DNA of 64,000 bases from Phorcus lineatus (taxonomy: Eukaryota > Mollusca > Gastropoda > Trochida > Trochidae), in NCBI GenBank assembly GCA_921293015.1, contig OV121081.1, forward strand, positions 2,542,001-2,606,000, in the 5' to 3' direction. The notes beneath the pieces are model-generated. The model ran no database searches. It worked only from the letters and a program-made list of their open reading frames with translations, and was not told the DNA's origin. Below are positions 31,773 to 43,410 of this stretch, one piece after another (position 1 is the first letter of the stretch; every line of letters begins with the position of its first letter). The translations under genes were made by a program, and so were the position numbers.

Positions 31773-32150
31773 AAGAGTCACTCCGTGATTTTCATAACAT
31801 ATTATTTACCTTTGATACCAACCTAAATGTCATAAGTGGAGATATAAAATCAAAACATCTTAACTTTTCATGTCCAAAAGACGTATATAAGACACATACT
31901 GGTTTTTCCATGAAAATCTAAAAAGCAGCCTTATAAATGCACAGAGGTGTAGAAATCACGTCAAATATATACGAATATATATATAACCTAACAAACACTA
32001 TCAACTCCTAATTGCCCTCCTGTTTGTTTAAGATAAGTCTCAAAAATAACGTTTGACTAATTGACGCGCGCCACTATCCGGTTTTAGATCATAATTACGA
32101 CGTTCTACCTTCATTTTGTCACTGTAAAAAAAAAGCTTTAGAATGTGTCT
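31773..32150. repeat. Dispersed repeat, longer copy of 7548-7745
   Basis: Keeps the blocks listed for 7548-7745 plus two extra internal stretches, including an 'acgtttgactaattgacgcgcg' block shared with the family at 48893-49030. Confidence 0.7.
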
Positions 32151-32301
32151 TTTTTGTAACAGGCGTTACTTAGCGATCAAATGACACCATTGATTAAGTT
32201 TGATATAAGTGACTCCAACAACTCGGGTATTTGCTCTTTAATGCTATTGCAGTGGTTGTTCTAGCGTATATTGGGATTTCGTCTTAACTTATAATCTGGT
32301 G

Positions 32302-32965
32302 TTATCCCATAGTGGGCCACGACTGGATTACGTAATGAGCAGACCGGCGGGCCACTATGGGAGAGCTCATTAATGAGGTGTGATAGGCCGGCCCGTTCTG
32401 GGAGAGGTTGTTAGTTGTGAAAACATACTAATGAAGGTGTTAAGGGTGATTAACCAGGTGAGCAATAGATCAGAGAAGGTGTTAATGATGAGTAGTAGTT
32501 AACTGTTCCAGAACTGTTAGACATTGAGAATGAGAAGGAAAAAGATACTTTCAGCTACAGATGCCACACCTCAAGCCGTTGCCAGCAATCTACAACTCTA
32601 TGAGAGCATCAAATCCAGTCTTACACTTCTCTTAGAGGATGCCTATTTCACTTTGGACAAGCTCTGTGGAGGAAGATCCATGCTTTCATGTAAATAATCT
32701 GAGAAATTACAAAAGATGCCATGTAAATAAATGATGCTGCCTAATTTTCTTACTTTTTGTCATCTTTTTTTTCCATAAGTAGTCTTGTCAATGGTTAATC
32801 ACTTGACACCTCTTAACAAGGTAATCACACCTGCTAATTAAGGCAATCAAACTTATGTGGGCCACTATGGTTTAGCTTAAATGTCCGCGGCCCACTCTGG
32901 GACAGCTCGTTAAGAGGGTGTGAAAACACCCGGCCCACTATGGGATGGGCCACTGTGGGACTAAA
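32302..32965. mobile_element. Non-autonomous element with repeated 'ggcccactatggga' motifs
   Basis: Outer inverted ends are 'ttatcccatagtgggcc' (32302) and 'gggccactgtgggactaa' (32947-32964), about 14 of 18 matching. The motif or a close variant recurs about seven times near the two ends, several copies followed by 'agctc.ttaa'. The centre is unrelated AT-rich DNA. The target duplication is unclear. Confidence 0.6.
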
Positions 32966-33299
32966 CCGGGATTTATCATCCCTCGGCGGCGGTGAATATG
33001 GATATTTGTTAGGGTCACGTGGACCAATCAGAGATCGGCATTCTTACATGAGGTATGATAATGTTATACGGCATATGAAGAGAAGGAATAACGAGGAACC
33101 TACGCATATGCATATTTGGCAATGTTATCAGTAAATCAGTGTGGTTATCAGTAACTGTGTCCACTGCTAATCATACTTTTAAATATTTCACACTTTACCA
33201 CAAAACACACTATTGACACAACCATTTTGTATGTGCATGATACTCGGCATTATTAAAGATAGTATTTAAAATGGTTTATATAGCAAAATACGATGAAAA

Positions 33300-33835
33300 T
33301 TATTTAAACAAAAATATCGAATGTTCTGTGTGTAATAAAATAGTTCAGATGAAATACTGAATTTATGATTGACCTTTTATGTATGAATGTCGGCTTAATT
33401 TCTTCCTGCTTTGGCAATTAATTAAATGCACACCAGAACGTTTGTGCATCTGTCTTTGTTGCTAACTCAGTAAAATGACTTTCTGATGTTCACCGTTTTG
33501 TATTGAAGGAACATATTCATCGAAAATATTAACTGTTCTGAACTGTTCATGACATGTAATGAGTTTTATTTTGTAAAATGGTAAAAACCTAGAATTACTT
33601 ACTGAATGCCTATTACTTTTTATAAGCATGTTCGAGAATGTTTTTTACTGAATGAAAGCATCATTTACTAGACAACTAAAACAACTGAACATGTCTAAGA
33701 CAGAAATACAGACATTAATTTACCTGTATATATGAAACTCGATTGATGTCTCTGTAAACAAGTCAGGTCCTCTTTCCTCGTACAGGTAACACTGGACGTG
33801 CTTGATTTCTAAAAAATGAGTACATTTAGATTAAC
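33300..33835 (-). pseudogene. Relic of an EEP-gene 5' region
   Basis: 33370-33550 matches the upstream ORF region of EEP gene 1 (about 5580-5760) but the frame is lost. 33720-33820 is a copy of the conserved 5' module. No EEP coding exon remains to its left, so this is a decayed family member. Confidence 0.6.
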
Positions 33836-34005
33836 GTTTATACAGTTTAAAAGTACACTGACGATATAAAGTATAAGGTCTATGATTTTATATCAAAACC
33901 CGGCACATACCATAGCATATTTTAATAAATATACCAGTTGTTGCTAAATCCATAGGAATTCAATATCATCTGAAATATTGATACTTAATTTTTTTAATGG
34001 AGATT

Positions 34006-34190
34006 ATTTTAGCTCATCGCGCCTGAAAAGGGCCAGGTGTGCATGGCATGGCTCGTCGTCCTTCCGAAACCGTCGTACATCGTCTCTCTGTAAACTTTTA
34101 ATCATATTTGACTCGACATTCATTGCTGCTGTAATCAAAAGTGAAATTGTGTGGAGAGAATGGTCATGACTTAAGCCAGAGTAAGTCAAG
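34006..34190. repeat. Dispersed 'tttagctcatcgcgcctg..gtcgtcc' repeat
   Basis: Second copy of the repeat described at 9605-9790, ending near 'agaatggtcatgac'. Confidence 0.6.
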
Positions 34191-34527
34191 TGGATTAATC
34201 ATGGGCGGATTAGGTGGTTGTAAGCTGAGATGAAATAGCCTTGATCCCTGTTTAAAGGGCTTAAATCTAACAATTTGTATAGCCTCAGCTAAACGGCGTT
34301 GAGTGGGATCATGTTTGTTGTTTGTGAGTGTTTTGACTGTCCCAATTGATTTTGTTTTGTGGAAATTTTGTGATGTGTTCCGAAACTGATTGAGTGTCTG
34401 CTTTGATTGTGGATGTTTTGTGTTCTTTGATGCGTATGTTGAGTGGTCTGGGTGTTTCCCCATTGTAGTTGCCGCCACAGTCACAGCTGTCACTATCAAT
34501 ATGATTGGCAATATCATCGTCAATCAC
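34190..34527 (-). mobile_element. Penelope-like element GIY-YIG endonuclease fragment
   Basis: The minus frame 34527-34309 reads CDCGGNYNGETPRPLNIRIKEHK, the YIGET-R-L..R..EH core of the GIY-YIG endonuclease of Penelope-like retroelements, then INWD. The C-terminal helix (RRLAEAIQIVRFKPF) continues in the next frame, showing one frameshift. No reverse transcriptase remains upstream. It is a dead fragment. Confidence 0.7.
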
Positions 34528-34639
34528 TCAATCAATAAATGTTTATGTATCGAAAACCATCCACGGTGGAACAAGAGAATACAAATATACATATAGTACA
34601 TAAACATAAACAGACAAGAGTGGTGATATCAGCAGCACA

Positions 34640-34995
34640 ATTCATTTGAGCTTTTCGTAAACAATACGTAGATATTTCGACGGGTTTTTAATATCTGACA
34701 TTCTTTCAGTACATTTAAGGCTTTTGGGTTTGTACATATTCGGCCATTTTAAGTAATATTCATTAATATAGAGACGTCGTTTTGTTTCAAAAGCTTTACA
34801 TTTGAATACGTAATGTATTTCGTCTGCTATGGCTGGAGATTCTCACAGAGGACATGTTCTATCCTCACGATGTAGACCACTCCATCTGCCGGTTTCTACC
34901 GGTAAGTTATGATTACTCGTTCTTAATTCTAAAATTGGAATATGTAAAGATTTTGTAGTAGGAGATAACGCTCGAAGAAAGGTGTATATTACCCA
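34640..34995 (-). mobile_element. LINE C-terminal fragment (part 3 of a split element)
   Basis: The minus strand reads a LINE tail: a 'ETGRWSGLHR..RTCPL' type Cys knuckle, then 'EIHYVFKCKAFETKR', 'KWPNMYKPKSLKC' and 'NPSKYLRIVYEKLK'. It is in order with the RT parts at 38707-39060 and 36003-36218, so one minus-strand LINE has been split by later insertions. Confidence 0.6.
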
Positions 34996-35352
34996 TATGG
35001 GAAGATGGACACAGGGTAATATTTTTCCTGTAAGTCACACGGGAGTTACACATTTTCTTGGCATTTGATTGGTTGTTGTGAACCAATGAAAAGGAACGTA
35101 GTGCCGGGACTATTTCATTCATCCTTTAAACTTGTCCCGACTGGTAATTTGTTTACTCTAAGACAGGATTTCAACAATGTTTATTTTTTCCAAATAGTTG
35201 CCAGTCGTCATTTCTCAGATGTGGCGCCACAAACAACGCGAAATAAGCCTGCCCCATTGCACAAAATCATAGAAATTAGCGATTATTGAATTAGTTCTTC
35301 ATCACGTTAAACTAACAGTCGCTAAGAAGCGCCTGGTTCCGTTCTATCGTAG

Positions 35353-35406
35353 TGACGTCATAGTCACGAGCGGCTATGACGTCACAGTATCATCAGTTAC
35401 GTCACA
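35353..35406. promoter_or_regulatory. Cluster of CRE-like sites (tgacgtca)
   Basis: TGACGTCA at 35353-35360 and 35377-35384, in a 38-base palindrome, with 'ttacgtca' about 14 bases on. CREB/ATF-type sites; no gene start is visible, so the role is open. They may be part of an element between LINE parts. Confidence 0.35.
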
Positions 35407-35711
35407 AGTTCAGCCGTCTTGTAGTATAACCATAGGGCGTCGCTGTCCTCTTCAAATTTACACAAAACTGTTAAATATAATTAGTTTGATTGACGGTTAT
35501 GAAAACGGGATTAAACGTTCCACAACAACTACATTTAGCTATTATTTTGAAACCTTTTTTCACAAATTACAATTTAGCCGTGCGTAGGTAAGTGTCAAGC
35601 AAAACCACAGCACACGCGTATGAATTTGGAAATTCGCAACCCTAATCCTATATAGAAGAACGATTATTTCTATCATATTCGAGTTTTGACATTTTAAAAG
35701 ACATATAGGTA

Positions 35712-35874
35712 ATATAAACAATAACCAACTCGTGACGGGAATGACAGATTATCTTTCCCTCGTTATATTAATTGTGTAATTCTCTCGCCAAGGCTCGAGA
35801 ATTACAAAATTAATATAACTCGGGAAAGATAATCTGTCATTCCCGTCACGAGTTGGTTATTGTCTATATCTTTA
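35712..35874. mobile_element. Foldback element, about 70-bp arms
   Basis: 'caataaccaactcgtgacgg' and the following 50 bases are inverted to end at 'ccgtcacgagttggttattg'. The centre is 'ttctctcgccaaggctcgag'. It lies within the split LINE region. Confidence 0.8.
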
Positions 35875-36002
35875 ATCAGATTGTAATACATTCCTTTAGA
35901 GCTAATGAGAACAGAATTTCGCCAGAATTGATAAAAGTGATCTCTCAATATCATTTCTACGAGACCCATTTAAGGGAATAGTTATATAGAATTGTGAACA
36001 CG

Positions 36003-36218
36003 TCAAGCATGGAGTTTTTCAATGACTTCGGTTTTTTCATGGCCCCAAAGTTCACAACCAAACAATAATATAGGTGCAATCATGACATCAAATGCTTTGT
36101 AGAGAGTATCTAGGGGTAGATTGCTATTTCTTACTCTACGCAGAAGACAGAACATTGCTTTAGATGCATTATGCGTAAACTGTTTCATTGCAAAACCTAG
36201 CTTAAAGGAGGACTGCAA
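36003..36218 (-). mobile_element. LINE reverse transcriptase fragment (part 2, interrupted at 36205)
   Basis: Minus frame KLGFAMKQFTHNASKAMF..LYKAFDVMIAPILLFGCELWG is the region just after the RT catalytic core. The TTAA element at 36206-38705 separates it from part 1; skipping that element restores collinearity with 38710. Confidence 0.75.
36202..36205. repeat. TTAA target-site duplication (partner 38706-38709)
   Basis: Four-base duplication directly outside both inverted ends. Confidence 0.85.
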
Positions 36219-38705
36219 CTCTAATTTTTAACTTCCAGTGTTTTATTAGCGAGGCCCCGCGAGAGTCGTAAATCTCAATCAGCGCGCTCTCTACTCAGCG
36301 GTGTTTTTTCTGCGCAGCTTACCTACTCGCGGTTACCCTTACGCGCGAATTACCCAACCGGATACGTGTTTGAGAATGTCGTTGTAAACAAATCGTTCTA
36401 CAACTGAACTGCCATATGAGATACGAGATAAACATTATAAATCATTTTAAATTGAAATATTATACATTTACATTGCTTACATTTTACTTTTAAGCTTGGA
36501 CACTACCAACTTCGCAATATTTCTTTCGATATTTTTTAAAGTTAGGTTCTGACTTGTGTGGAAAGATTTGGGATTTTCGTCACTATTACTCAATTGCTAT
36601 GATAAAAAAAATTTCACTTACTATTTGAAATTTCTTATCTATGACAGATATAGGAGTTTGAGGGTTTTTTTTAAAATTTGGCAGTAAATTGAACCTTGAT
36701 TAAACAACTGTAAAAATCAATGCACTTTTAATATTGATACTATTCTCATATAATTATCCAACCATTTACAAGTGTATTTGAACACCAAGTTGACATTTGA
36801 CAATGATACAATAATTTTTCAAAAATTTAAGACACGTTTTCCATAATTTGACAATGTCACTGATGGTTATAAAAAAATGAATATAGGAAGGATATACTGG
36901 TCACTGGTTAAAAAGTTTCCGCTCTTTTACATAATACATTAGGCTGAAACAAACACAATAAAATGGGAGACTTCAAAAGCTAAGAAACAATGTGTAATGT
37001 TAACATGTATATAGTTTAACTAAAATGGTTACCTTGATGATAGGGTGTTTTAAAATGTTATGTAAGGTCCGGTTTAGTATGTCTTATAACACTGTGGTAA
37101 AAATTGCATTTGAGTTGACTATTCATCTGAAAAATTTTAAGGTATAATCTCATGATGAAAACAATCGAAAATTGATTTAATATTTTCATTATTTCATAGT
37201 CATCAACAAGGGGTTCACCTCGTACGCCAGGCGTCCCGATAGTTGCGATGTCGGATTTCTGATTACGAATGAATAAGAATAAGAATAACTTGAAAAATGA
37301 TGTATACATACCTGGCGGTGATTGTTAACGTACATGTATTTACCAGTCTTATAGAGAAAAGGATACCAACAATCTGAGCCATAATTAATGATAGATACTC
37401 TTTAGTAAATGACAATAAAAATTATCTCGTCCTAATGATAAATCCCGGATTGACAAATAGTTACTCTGTTTTGATTTTTTCGCCAATTCACAATAAATGA
37501 ACACAGCCTTTGACATTTGAAAGATAGTGAAAAATATAATATAGAGTTGGATTTATCTTGAACATATTTAATTTCCATTTCGTTATAGATATATCTTATT
37601 CCACGTAGTTTCTCAGACATTTTACAATGCATGAACGGTAAAGCTTAAATCAACAATGAAGTTATATAATTAATCAAGCAGCCAGCCAGGCATAGAGCAA
37701 TAAAGCACAGCTGTCCTCGGAACAGGAAATGATAATATGGATATTATGTAAGAGGTCGATTACATACGTTGTTTATAACACTTCAAGGAGGTTATATAGT
37801 ACTTGGAAAGTCTGATCTAAACAGTTACTGTAATCTCGCTCTACTCCCATATTTTCAGTTGGCGAGCTTGAATAAACATTGTCAATTCACTTCCTCTCTA
37901 ATTCTGTTTTATTTGTATATGATTGTATGTGGGCGAAAGGCACCTTACTGAAATACAAGAATTGAAATATTTATCCATAATTTAAAGTGACACAGAGTAT
38001 GTTTCGAAATTGTTTATGTCGCATAATTAGTAACCAATATACCATGTGTCCTGCGAAAAGTTCAAGTCATGTCGAAATAATTGCATTTTCATCACCTAAA
38101 TGCCAAAATTATGATATTTACTTATTTTCAATAATTATCTGCAAAAGGCAATATATGGCTGTTTTAGTCGACCGACTGCAGGTGTTCTTACAGTGACATG
38201 TGATAGTAGAAAAGCTAGCCATATTGGACTGCAGGCATCGTGTTGTTGTTGTTTTTGTTTAGGGGTTTAACGTTTGCTTCCACCTGAAGGTGATTTTGCC
38301 CACCTGGCCATGTTACTTATTAATAAAATTGGGGAAGCGAGGGATAAATTTAGAATTAAGTTACATAGCAAGGGGAGGTAAAGTTCTAAATGGTAAAAAA
38401 TAGGTAAGAATTTACAATAGAAAAATGAGGGGGTTGGGGATATAAAAAAATATAAATAAGATAAATAAAATAAATCAATATAAAATGAAAACAGGCATCG
38501 TGTCACATGACGTTGCTTATAAACAGAAGAACAAAAATGAATCAGCCAATCAACGATCGCATGTCATAAAGGGGATTCCCCTGACACAATGACCGTTACT
38601 CGCTTGGCCAGCGCCAAGTCCGTGTCACGTGACCTCTTTCCCGGCTATGGTAATTACGTAACTGCTGGTCAATTAGGTCTGAAAGGCTAGGGTTGCAGTT
38701 CCCCT
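36206..38705. mobile_element. 2.5-kb TTAA-target DNA transposon (non-autonomous)
   Basis: Ends 'aggaggactgcaactcta' and, inverted, 'aggggaactgcaacccta', with TTAA duplicated. It sits inside a LINE reading frame. TTAA targets point to piggyBac or Kolobok; the aggg-type start fits Kolobok-like elements better. No transposase is recognisable inside. It holds an 'atttgacattt' rich AT core and a low-complexity purine stretch at 38340-38490. Confidence 0.75.
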
Positions 38706-38706
38706 T

Positions 38707-39060
38707 TAATGTTTCTATGGAGGGATATACCAAGGTAGGTCTAAGAGTCTTGGAATTGCATTTCTTGACCATCTAACACAAAAACGTGTTCTATACTTAT
38801 TAGCGGGTCCACCTCCAAATACAACAACCTTGGTTTTTGCAATATTACCTTCCAATTTCCGAAACTTACAATATCCACTAAATGCGTCTAAGGAGTGCTG
38901 CATGGAGATGGGGTCATTACTTAACAGAACTGTGTCATCTGCGTAGAGCAAAACTAGAACGTGTAATATGGGACTCGTTTCGTCGTAAATACATTCCAAT
39001 TGAGCTCCCGTGGAGCCTGCTTTGCAAAGTTGGGACTCTAGGTTGAAAACAAAAGAGGTG
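38707..39060 (-). mobile_element. LINE reverse transcriptase fragment with YADD (part 1)
   Basis: The minus strand reads an N-terminal 'CKAGSTGAQLECIYDE' stretch, LLYADDTVLLS with the catalytic YADD, then a 'LEGNIAKTKVVVFGGG' stretch. A frameshift near 38780 precedes the YLGISL block, which ends at the TTAA insertion point. Confidence 0.8.
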
Positions 39061-39190
39061 ATAAGTTATGGAGATTGACAATAGTTAGTGAGCAATATTG
39101 AAGGTATCTCAATGATATTGACTAGTTTGTAGTGAAGCACAATATTATTGACAAAGATTTGCATTTGCAGGAAGATTTTCACTTGGCATT

Positions 39191-39475
39191 ATGTCCAAAG
39201 AAAATAAAGAAGAGGAAGGAAAATTCCTCAAGGAATGTATTGACGTGTAAAGGGAGTTGCCTGCATTCTGGAAAATCAAGAGTGGTGAGTACAGAAACCG
39301 CAATGAAAAGGAACAAGTCTATTACAAGCTCCTCGCAAAATATAGAGAACGTTATCCAAGGGCAACAACAGTGGACGTAAAAAAGAAATTCAGAACCAAC
39401 GGCCAAAGCAATAGCAATCAATTGATCCATCTTAACTCATTGAGAGAAACAGAGCAAATGAGAGTTAAATATTGA
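39191..39475 (+). pseudogene. MADF / Myb-SANT-like domain protein, one in-frame stop
   Basis: From ATG 39191 the frame gives an acidic start, then KFLKECIDV, a TAA at 39248-39250, and directly afterwards RELPAFWKIKSGEYRNR..YYKLLAKYRERYPRATTVDVKKKF. This is a MADF domain (DNA-binding, adf-1 type) that is otherwise intact; the stop falls where the domain usually has an aromatic residue. Such domains are common in transposon-derived genes. It stops at 39473-39475. Confidence 0.65.
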
Positions 39476-40255
39476 TCAATTGATCGATAATAACGACAGG
39501 TATGTAGGGAAATATAAAATTGTCAATATTATTGAATCAATAATATCGCAAATCATAATGATGGTGTGTAGGTCCCTTTAGCTCTGGTCCGTCAGAACTG
39601 ACTGGATGGCCCGTGGGGACCAGACTGGGACAATTGAAGTTGGATTGGTTAATATTCCTTTGTTTCTCTGTACCTTTTTGGAGTATGTGATCACTTCCTT
39701 TGAAGATTTGCAGTTTTAACTTTACCGTCCCATTATTTTTTAAAAGTTCTACTATACTTACTTACTCTACTATATCTAGTGGCCTTATTTATTTATTTAC
39801 TCAAATAGTTATTAGGGATTACCTACAGTACGGTGTACGGTGTAAAAACGGTTGTTCATTCCTTTTTTACTGACCAGTCCACGCCAGTGATGATTTGTCT
39901 GAGTAATGCTTTATCATTAAGACGGCCATTTGCTTATCTTGTTGTTTCAACGTCTGTGGGATATGCAACAGTGACTACCTACGCTTGTCTTTTGTTATTC
40001 ACAGGTAGTTGACTCCCATAATTAGTTATTAGATCTTGTTGAGTTGTCTACAGGTAGCCAGTTATCGTACCTAGTTATCGTATTGTTTAGACTGCAAATC
40101 ATTTTATTCACTCATTGCTTCTCTCTTACTATTATTGGCTTGGTTAACGTTTTGTTTTATCGTACTGACGGAGTCTAGCACCGTGACAAAATTAATCTAA
40201 CGTCCGTTTGAAATTTGGCAATTCGTTTTAAAAACTAAAGAAATTGTTCTTTTTT
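39476..40255. other. Intergenic stretch, nothing recognised
   Basis: No open frame or repeat partner is apparent. Confidence 0.5.
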
Positions 40256-40259
40256 CCTT

Positions 40260-41190
40260 ACAGTTTAATCGAAATTTCAGATCGATCTGCTGAACTTCGA
40301 TATTTACGAACTATACATTACATCGGAGGTATACGATCCAGATATATGTACCATAATTCTTCAGCCACTTCGTATACCTACCACATGTGATACCTCTCTA
40401 CCGAGATTTAACACCCACATATAACTTTTACTGTACTGAGATTCAAGAGGAATGTCGATTTTGTTCATTCTTTAACAAGTAAGTAATACAAATACAAAGG
40501 ATTTGAGTCAGTGTATGAAAGGATTAATGTCTACACCTGTATTATTTGTTCAGAGGAATATCAATAATATAGATGACAACTTTTATGAAACTTCAGTTTA
40601 CCACTATTAACGTGGAACTCGGATGATAAACATACCGAAAACAGAGAACCAAAAGCTTCTTTATTCCTTCATTAATGCCCGAAAATCTAATTCATTTGCC
40701 AATAACTCTTTGAATTCATTTATTATAATTAAGCGCCGTAAAAATGTTAAATATCATGAATAGAAAAACATCTTCATAAATCAAAAATATTTGAACATTG
40801 TTTCTCTGGCTTTTGCGCCTGTCGTATTCAAATAAGTGGCTATAAATGGTGGACTAACGATCATTATCCACTAACGAAGCACATTTGAAATAAGTGAAAT
40901 GATGTTCAGAAAGTCAAGATATCTAATATTACCTTTGTCATAAAAACATGAACTTACCTCTATGTATGAAATTCGTTTTTAAAGCTTTATGATCAGATCA
41001 TTCCTTTTTGTCCTGGTACAGCTAAATGTCGACGTGGTTGACGTCTCAAAACAAGTTTACACAGGTATCGGTTTAACCACCTTATATCGATCCTTTTTTC
41101 CTGGAAATGTCACGCAACGGTTAGCTAACCGTACCGATAATAGATTTGTTGGTGACACATTGATCAATAAATATCCTTCCTATAAATAAA
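40260..41190. repeat. Diverged paralogue of the EEP flanking block
   Basis: 40260-40480 matches 15950-16150 and 48465-48650. 40955-41090 is a diverged copy of the EEP 5' module, including 'tggtacagctaaatgtcgacgtg'. It marks another decayed member of the array. Confidence 0.6.
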
Positions 41191-41451
41191 CAGACACTAT
41201 TGTGTTTTCATCGATTTATAGGGAGCATTCATATATCGATAAAGGGTTGGAATGTGCATCCTATGGTGATACGTTGGACGCCTTGGAACGTTCATCTTGT
41301 TTACAGAGGATATCATCTCATTTGACGTCTTGACAAATATATTGCAATAAAAGGAAACTTACTAATATCTTTGACAAATGTAAAATTTCATCTTAATACA
41401 CTTATTCCACTTCTCTTTTAGGGTTTTTGATGACCCTTTTGTAGAAGCCAA

Positions 41452-41472
41452 CCCCCCCCCCCCCCCCCCCCC
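41452..41472. repeat. Poly(C) run of 21
   Basis: A homopolymer C tract just left of the mariner relic. Confidence 0.95.
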
Positions 41473-41478
41473 TAACCA

Positions 41479-41790
41479 CGGCAGCCTTGACGTCTTCATC
41501 ATCCCGGGAGTGCCTTCCATGTATGACGGGTTTAAGGTTTCTGAACAGGAATTAGTCTGTGGGGGCTATGTCTAGGCTGTAGGTTTGGTAAAGCGGACTA
41601 TGCAACTCTAGTCTGTGATCTGGAGCATGAACAGAATGCAAAAGCGTAACACCACGTGACAGCATTCCCCGGCGTTTCTGTTGCATTGTTTTTCGCAATT
41701 CTTGTCTTAGGTTGGCATAGACCATTCATTGTAGTTTATGGGTGGCATAAAATCAGTCCTTCTCTCTTAACAGAGGTGGCTCCATCATAA
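41479..41790 (-). mobile_element. Mariner-like transposase relic
   Basis: The minus strand reads a 'LRQELRKTMQQKRRGML' helix, then 'VTLLHSVHAPDH' in place of the usual HDNARPHT. A 'SPLYQTYSLDIAPTD' stretch follows, equivalent to HPPYSPDLAPSD, and then 'FLFRNLKPVIHG'. The catalytic Asp of HDN is changed and a stop follows APTD, so it is inactive. The N-terminal half is not recognisable. Confidence 0.65.
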
Positions 41791-41799
41791 ATTTCTCTA

Positions 41800-43260
41800 C
41801 AACCTCTGTCTTAATACTCGGACTCCCGGCAGTTACCCCTACCGGAGCAATATTGCATCTTAAACTACATGGCAACATTTCAGACTGTATGAATTGTGCT
41901 CTTGTACTAAAAAAGCAAAGCAAAGAATACTGTTCCTAAATTTAGCGTTATACCGCTCGTTGCAGGAGCAGGGAACTCTTTCCAAAAAACTCTAAGCGAA
42001 GTTACCTGAAATAATCTAGGTAGTCCTATTGCAATGTCGAAAAGGCACTTCGGATAACCTTAGTGGTAAGTTGCTGTATGCAGCGACTCCCTGGTTTGCA
42101 AAAATTCCCTTACAGTCGGGTCTGAATGTCTCAATGGGCGATTACCTTATGTCACATCCATGAACAATACAAATTAAATAGGTGCAGTATATAGTTAATA
42201 CATTAATTTATGTTTTCTGGTTTTCTGAAATCTCCGAAATCGATGGAAAATTTAATATCAGTTTTTCAACCAGAAACATTCTGCACAAAGGGGAATACAT
42301 TTTTCGTCAGATAGATCATTTTCATAAAGATTGAACAAGTATTAAAGTCATTATTGAATGATCGCGAAATACAGCTGCAATCTCGAATGAGGTACTTCAG
42401 TTGCAAAAGTGCGACAACTGTGACAACGGTGATTAGTATTGTGATGAAAATCATCTCTTTACGATGCAAAATTAGAAAATTTAAGATGGGCATATCTGAA
42501 AGTCAAACCACCTCCGCACCGACCGCATCAGGTGTCAAATGAATTCATCCTGGACGAGCTCCGAATTTTGTTACGTTTGATTTTTTTAAGAATAAGAAAT
42601 ATGTCACAAGTCAAACCAATTAAAATACGACAAACAATTGAATATGATAATAACAATTTAATTAAAAATTAACAAAGAGATTAAAATTGCAATATAGACT
42701 AAATAAAAAATATTTTTTGCTATACAATATAAAATCAGGGACAAAAGGCTAGCTTTAAACAATATTCACCAAATCCTGTGCGAAAATGCCATACTCTAGT
42801 AGTCTTTTAAGCCACGGCCTCGATATTGGTAAAAAGTATTTCTTGTATTGATATAGACGTTTAAAAGTTTTTCAATTGTTTTCTCAAAAGATTTCGTGGC
42901 TAGGCATCTGAATTTTCTGCGGAATTACATTGTGTCACTCTATACCTTAAACCTGCTGATTTCGTCCGGTTTGGGTGTACTTGTTCTAAATCTCATTAAA
43001 ATAAAATCTAATAATGCTGCACGACGTTAAGCAGGTAATAGCGTAATGTAATGGGGCATTTAGATTTCAATTTAATGAGATTGACTTGTTCTAAGTTAAG
43101 AATATATGGTCTACGTTGGTGTTGTTCCTAGAGGGGTCCATTTCTGTCCGAGGTCACTCAAATGAAACGTTGTATTCCTTTACAATATATAATGATACGA
43201 GTCGTAAATAATTCATAAAGAGTAACTGACCAATCATCTCGGAACAAAACCATAAAGTTT
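41800..43260. other. Intergenic stretch, nothing recognised
   Basis: Short frames only. I found no repeat partner in the window except AT-rich sequence. Confidence 0.45.
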
Positions 43261-43266
43261 CATTTT

Positions 43267-43410
43267 AGCTCACCAGTAATGATCGGACGAACTTATTGCA
43301 AGGCTCGTTGTCCTTAAATTTTTCACTTTTTCGACTTGTCCAAAACTACTGAAACCTACTGTACCAGTGGTCCGAACATTATATTTGGTCTTAACTCCCT
43401 CCAAATTTGA
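43267..43410. repeat. Diverged 'tttagctcaccag..ctcgttgtcc' repeat
   Basis: Third member of the dispersed repeat family of 9605-9790, here with the following 'cgacttgtccaaaactactgaa' section. Confidence 0.45.
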
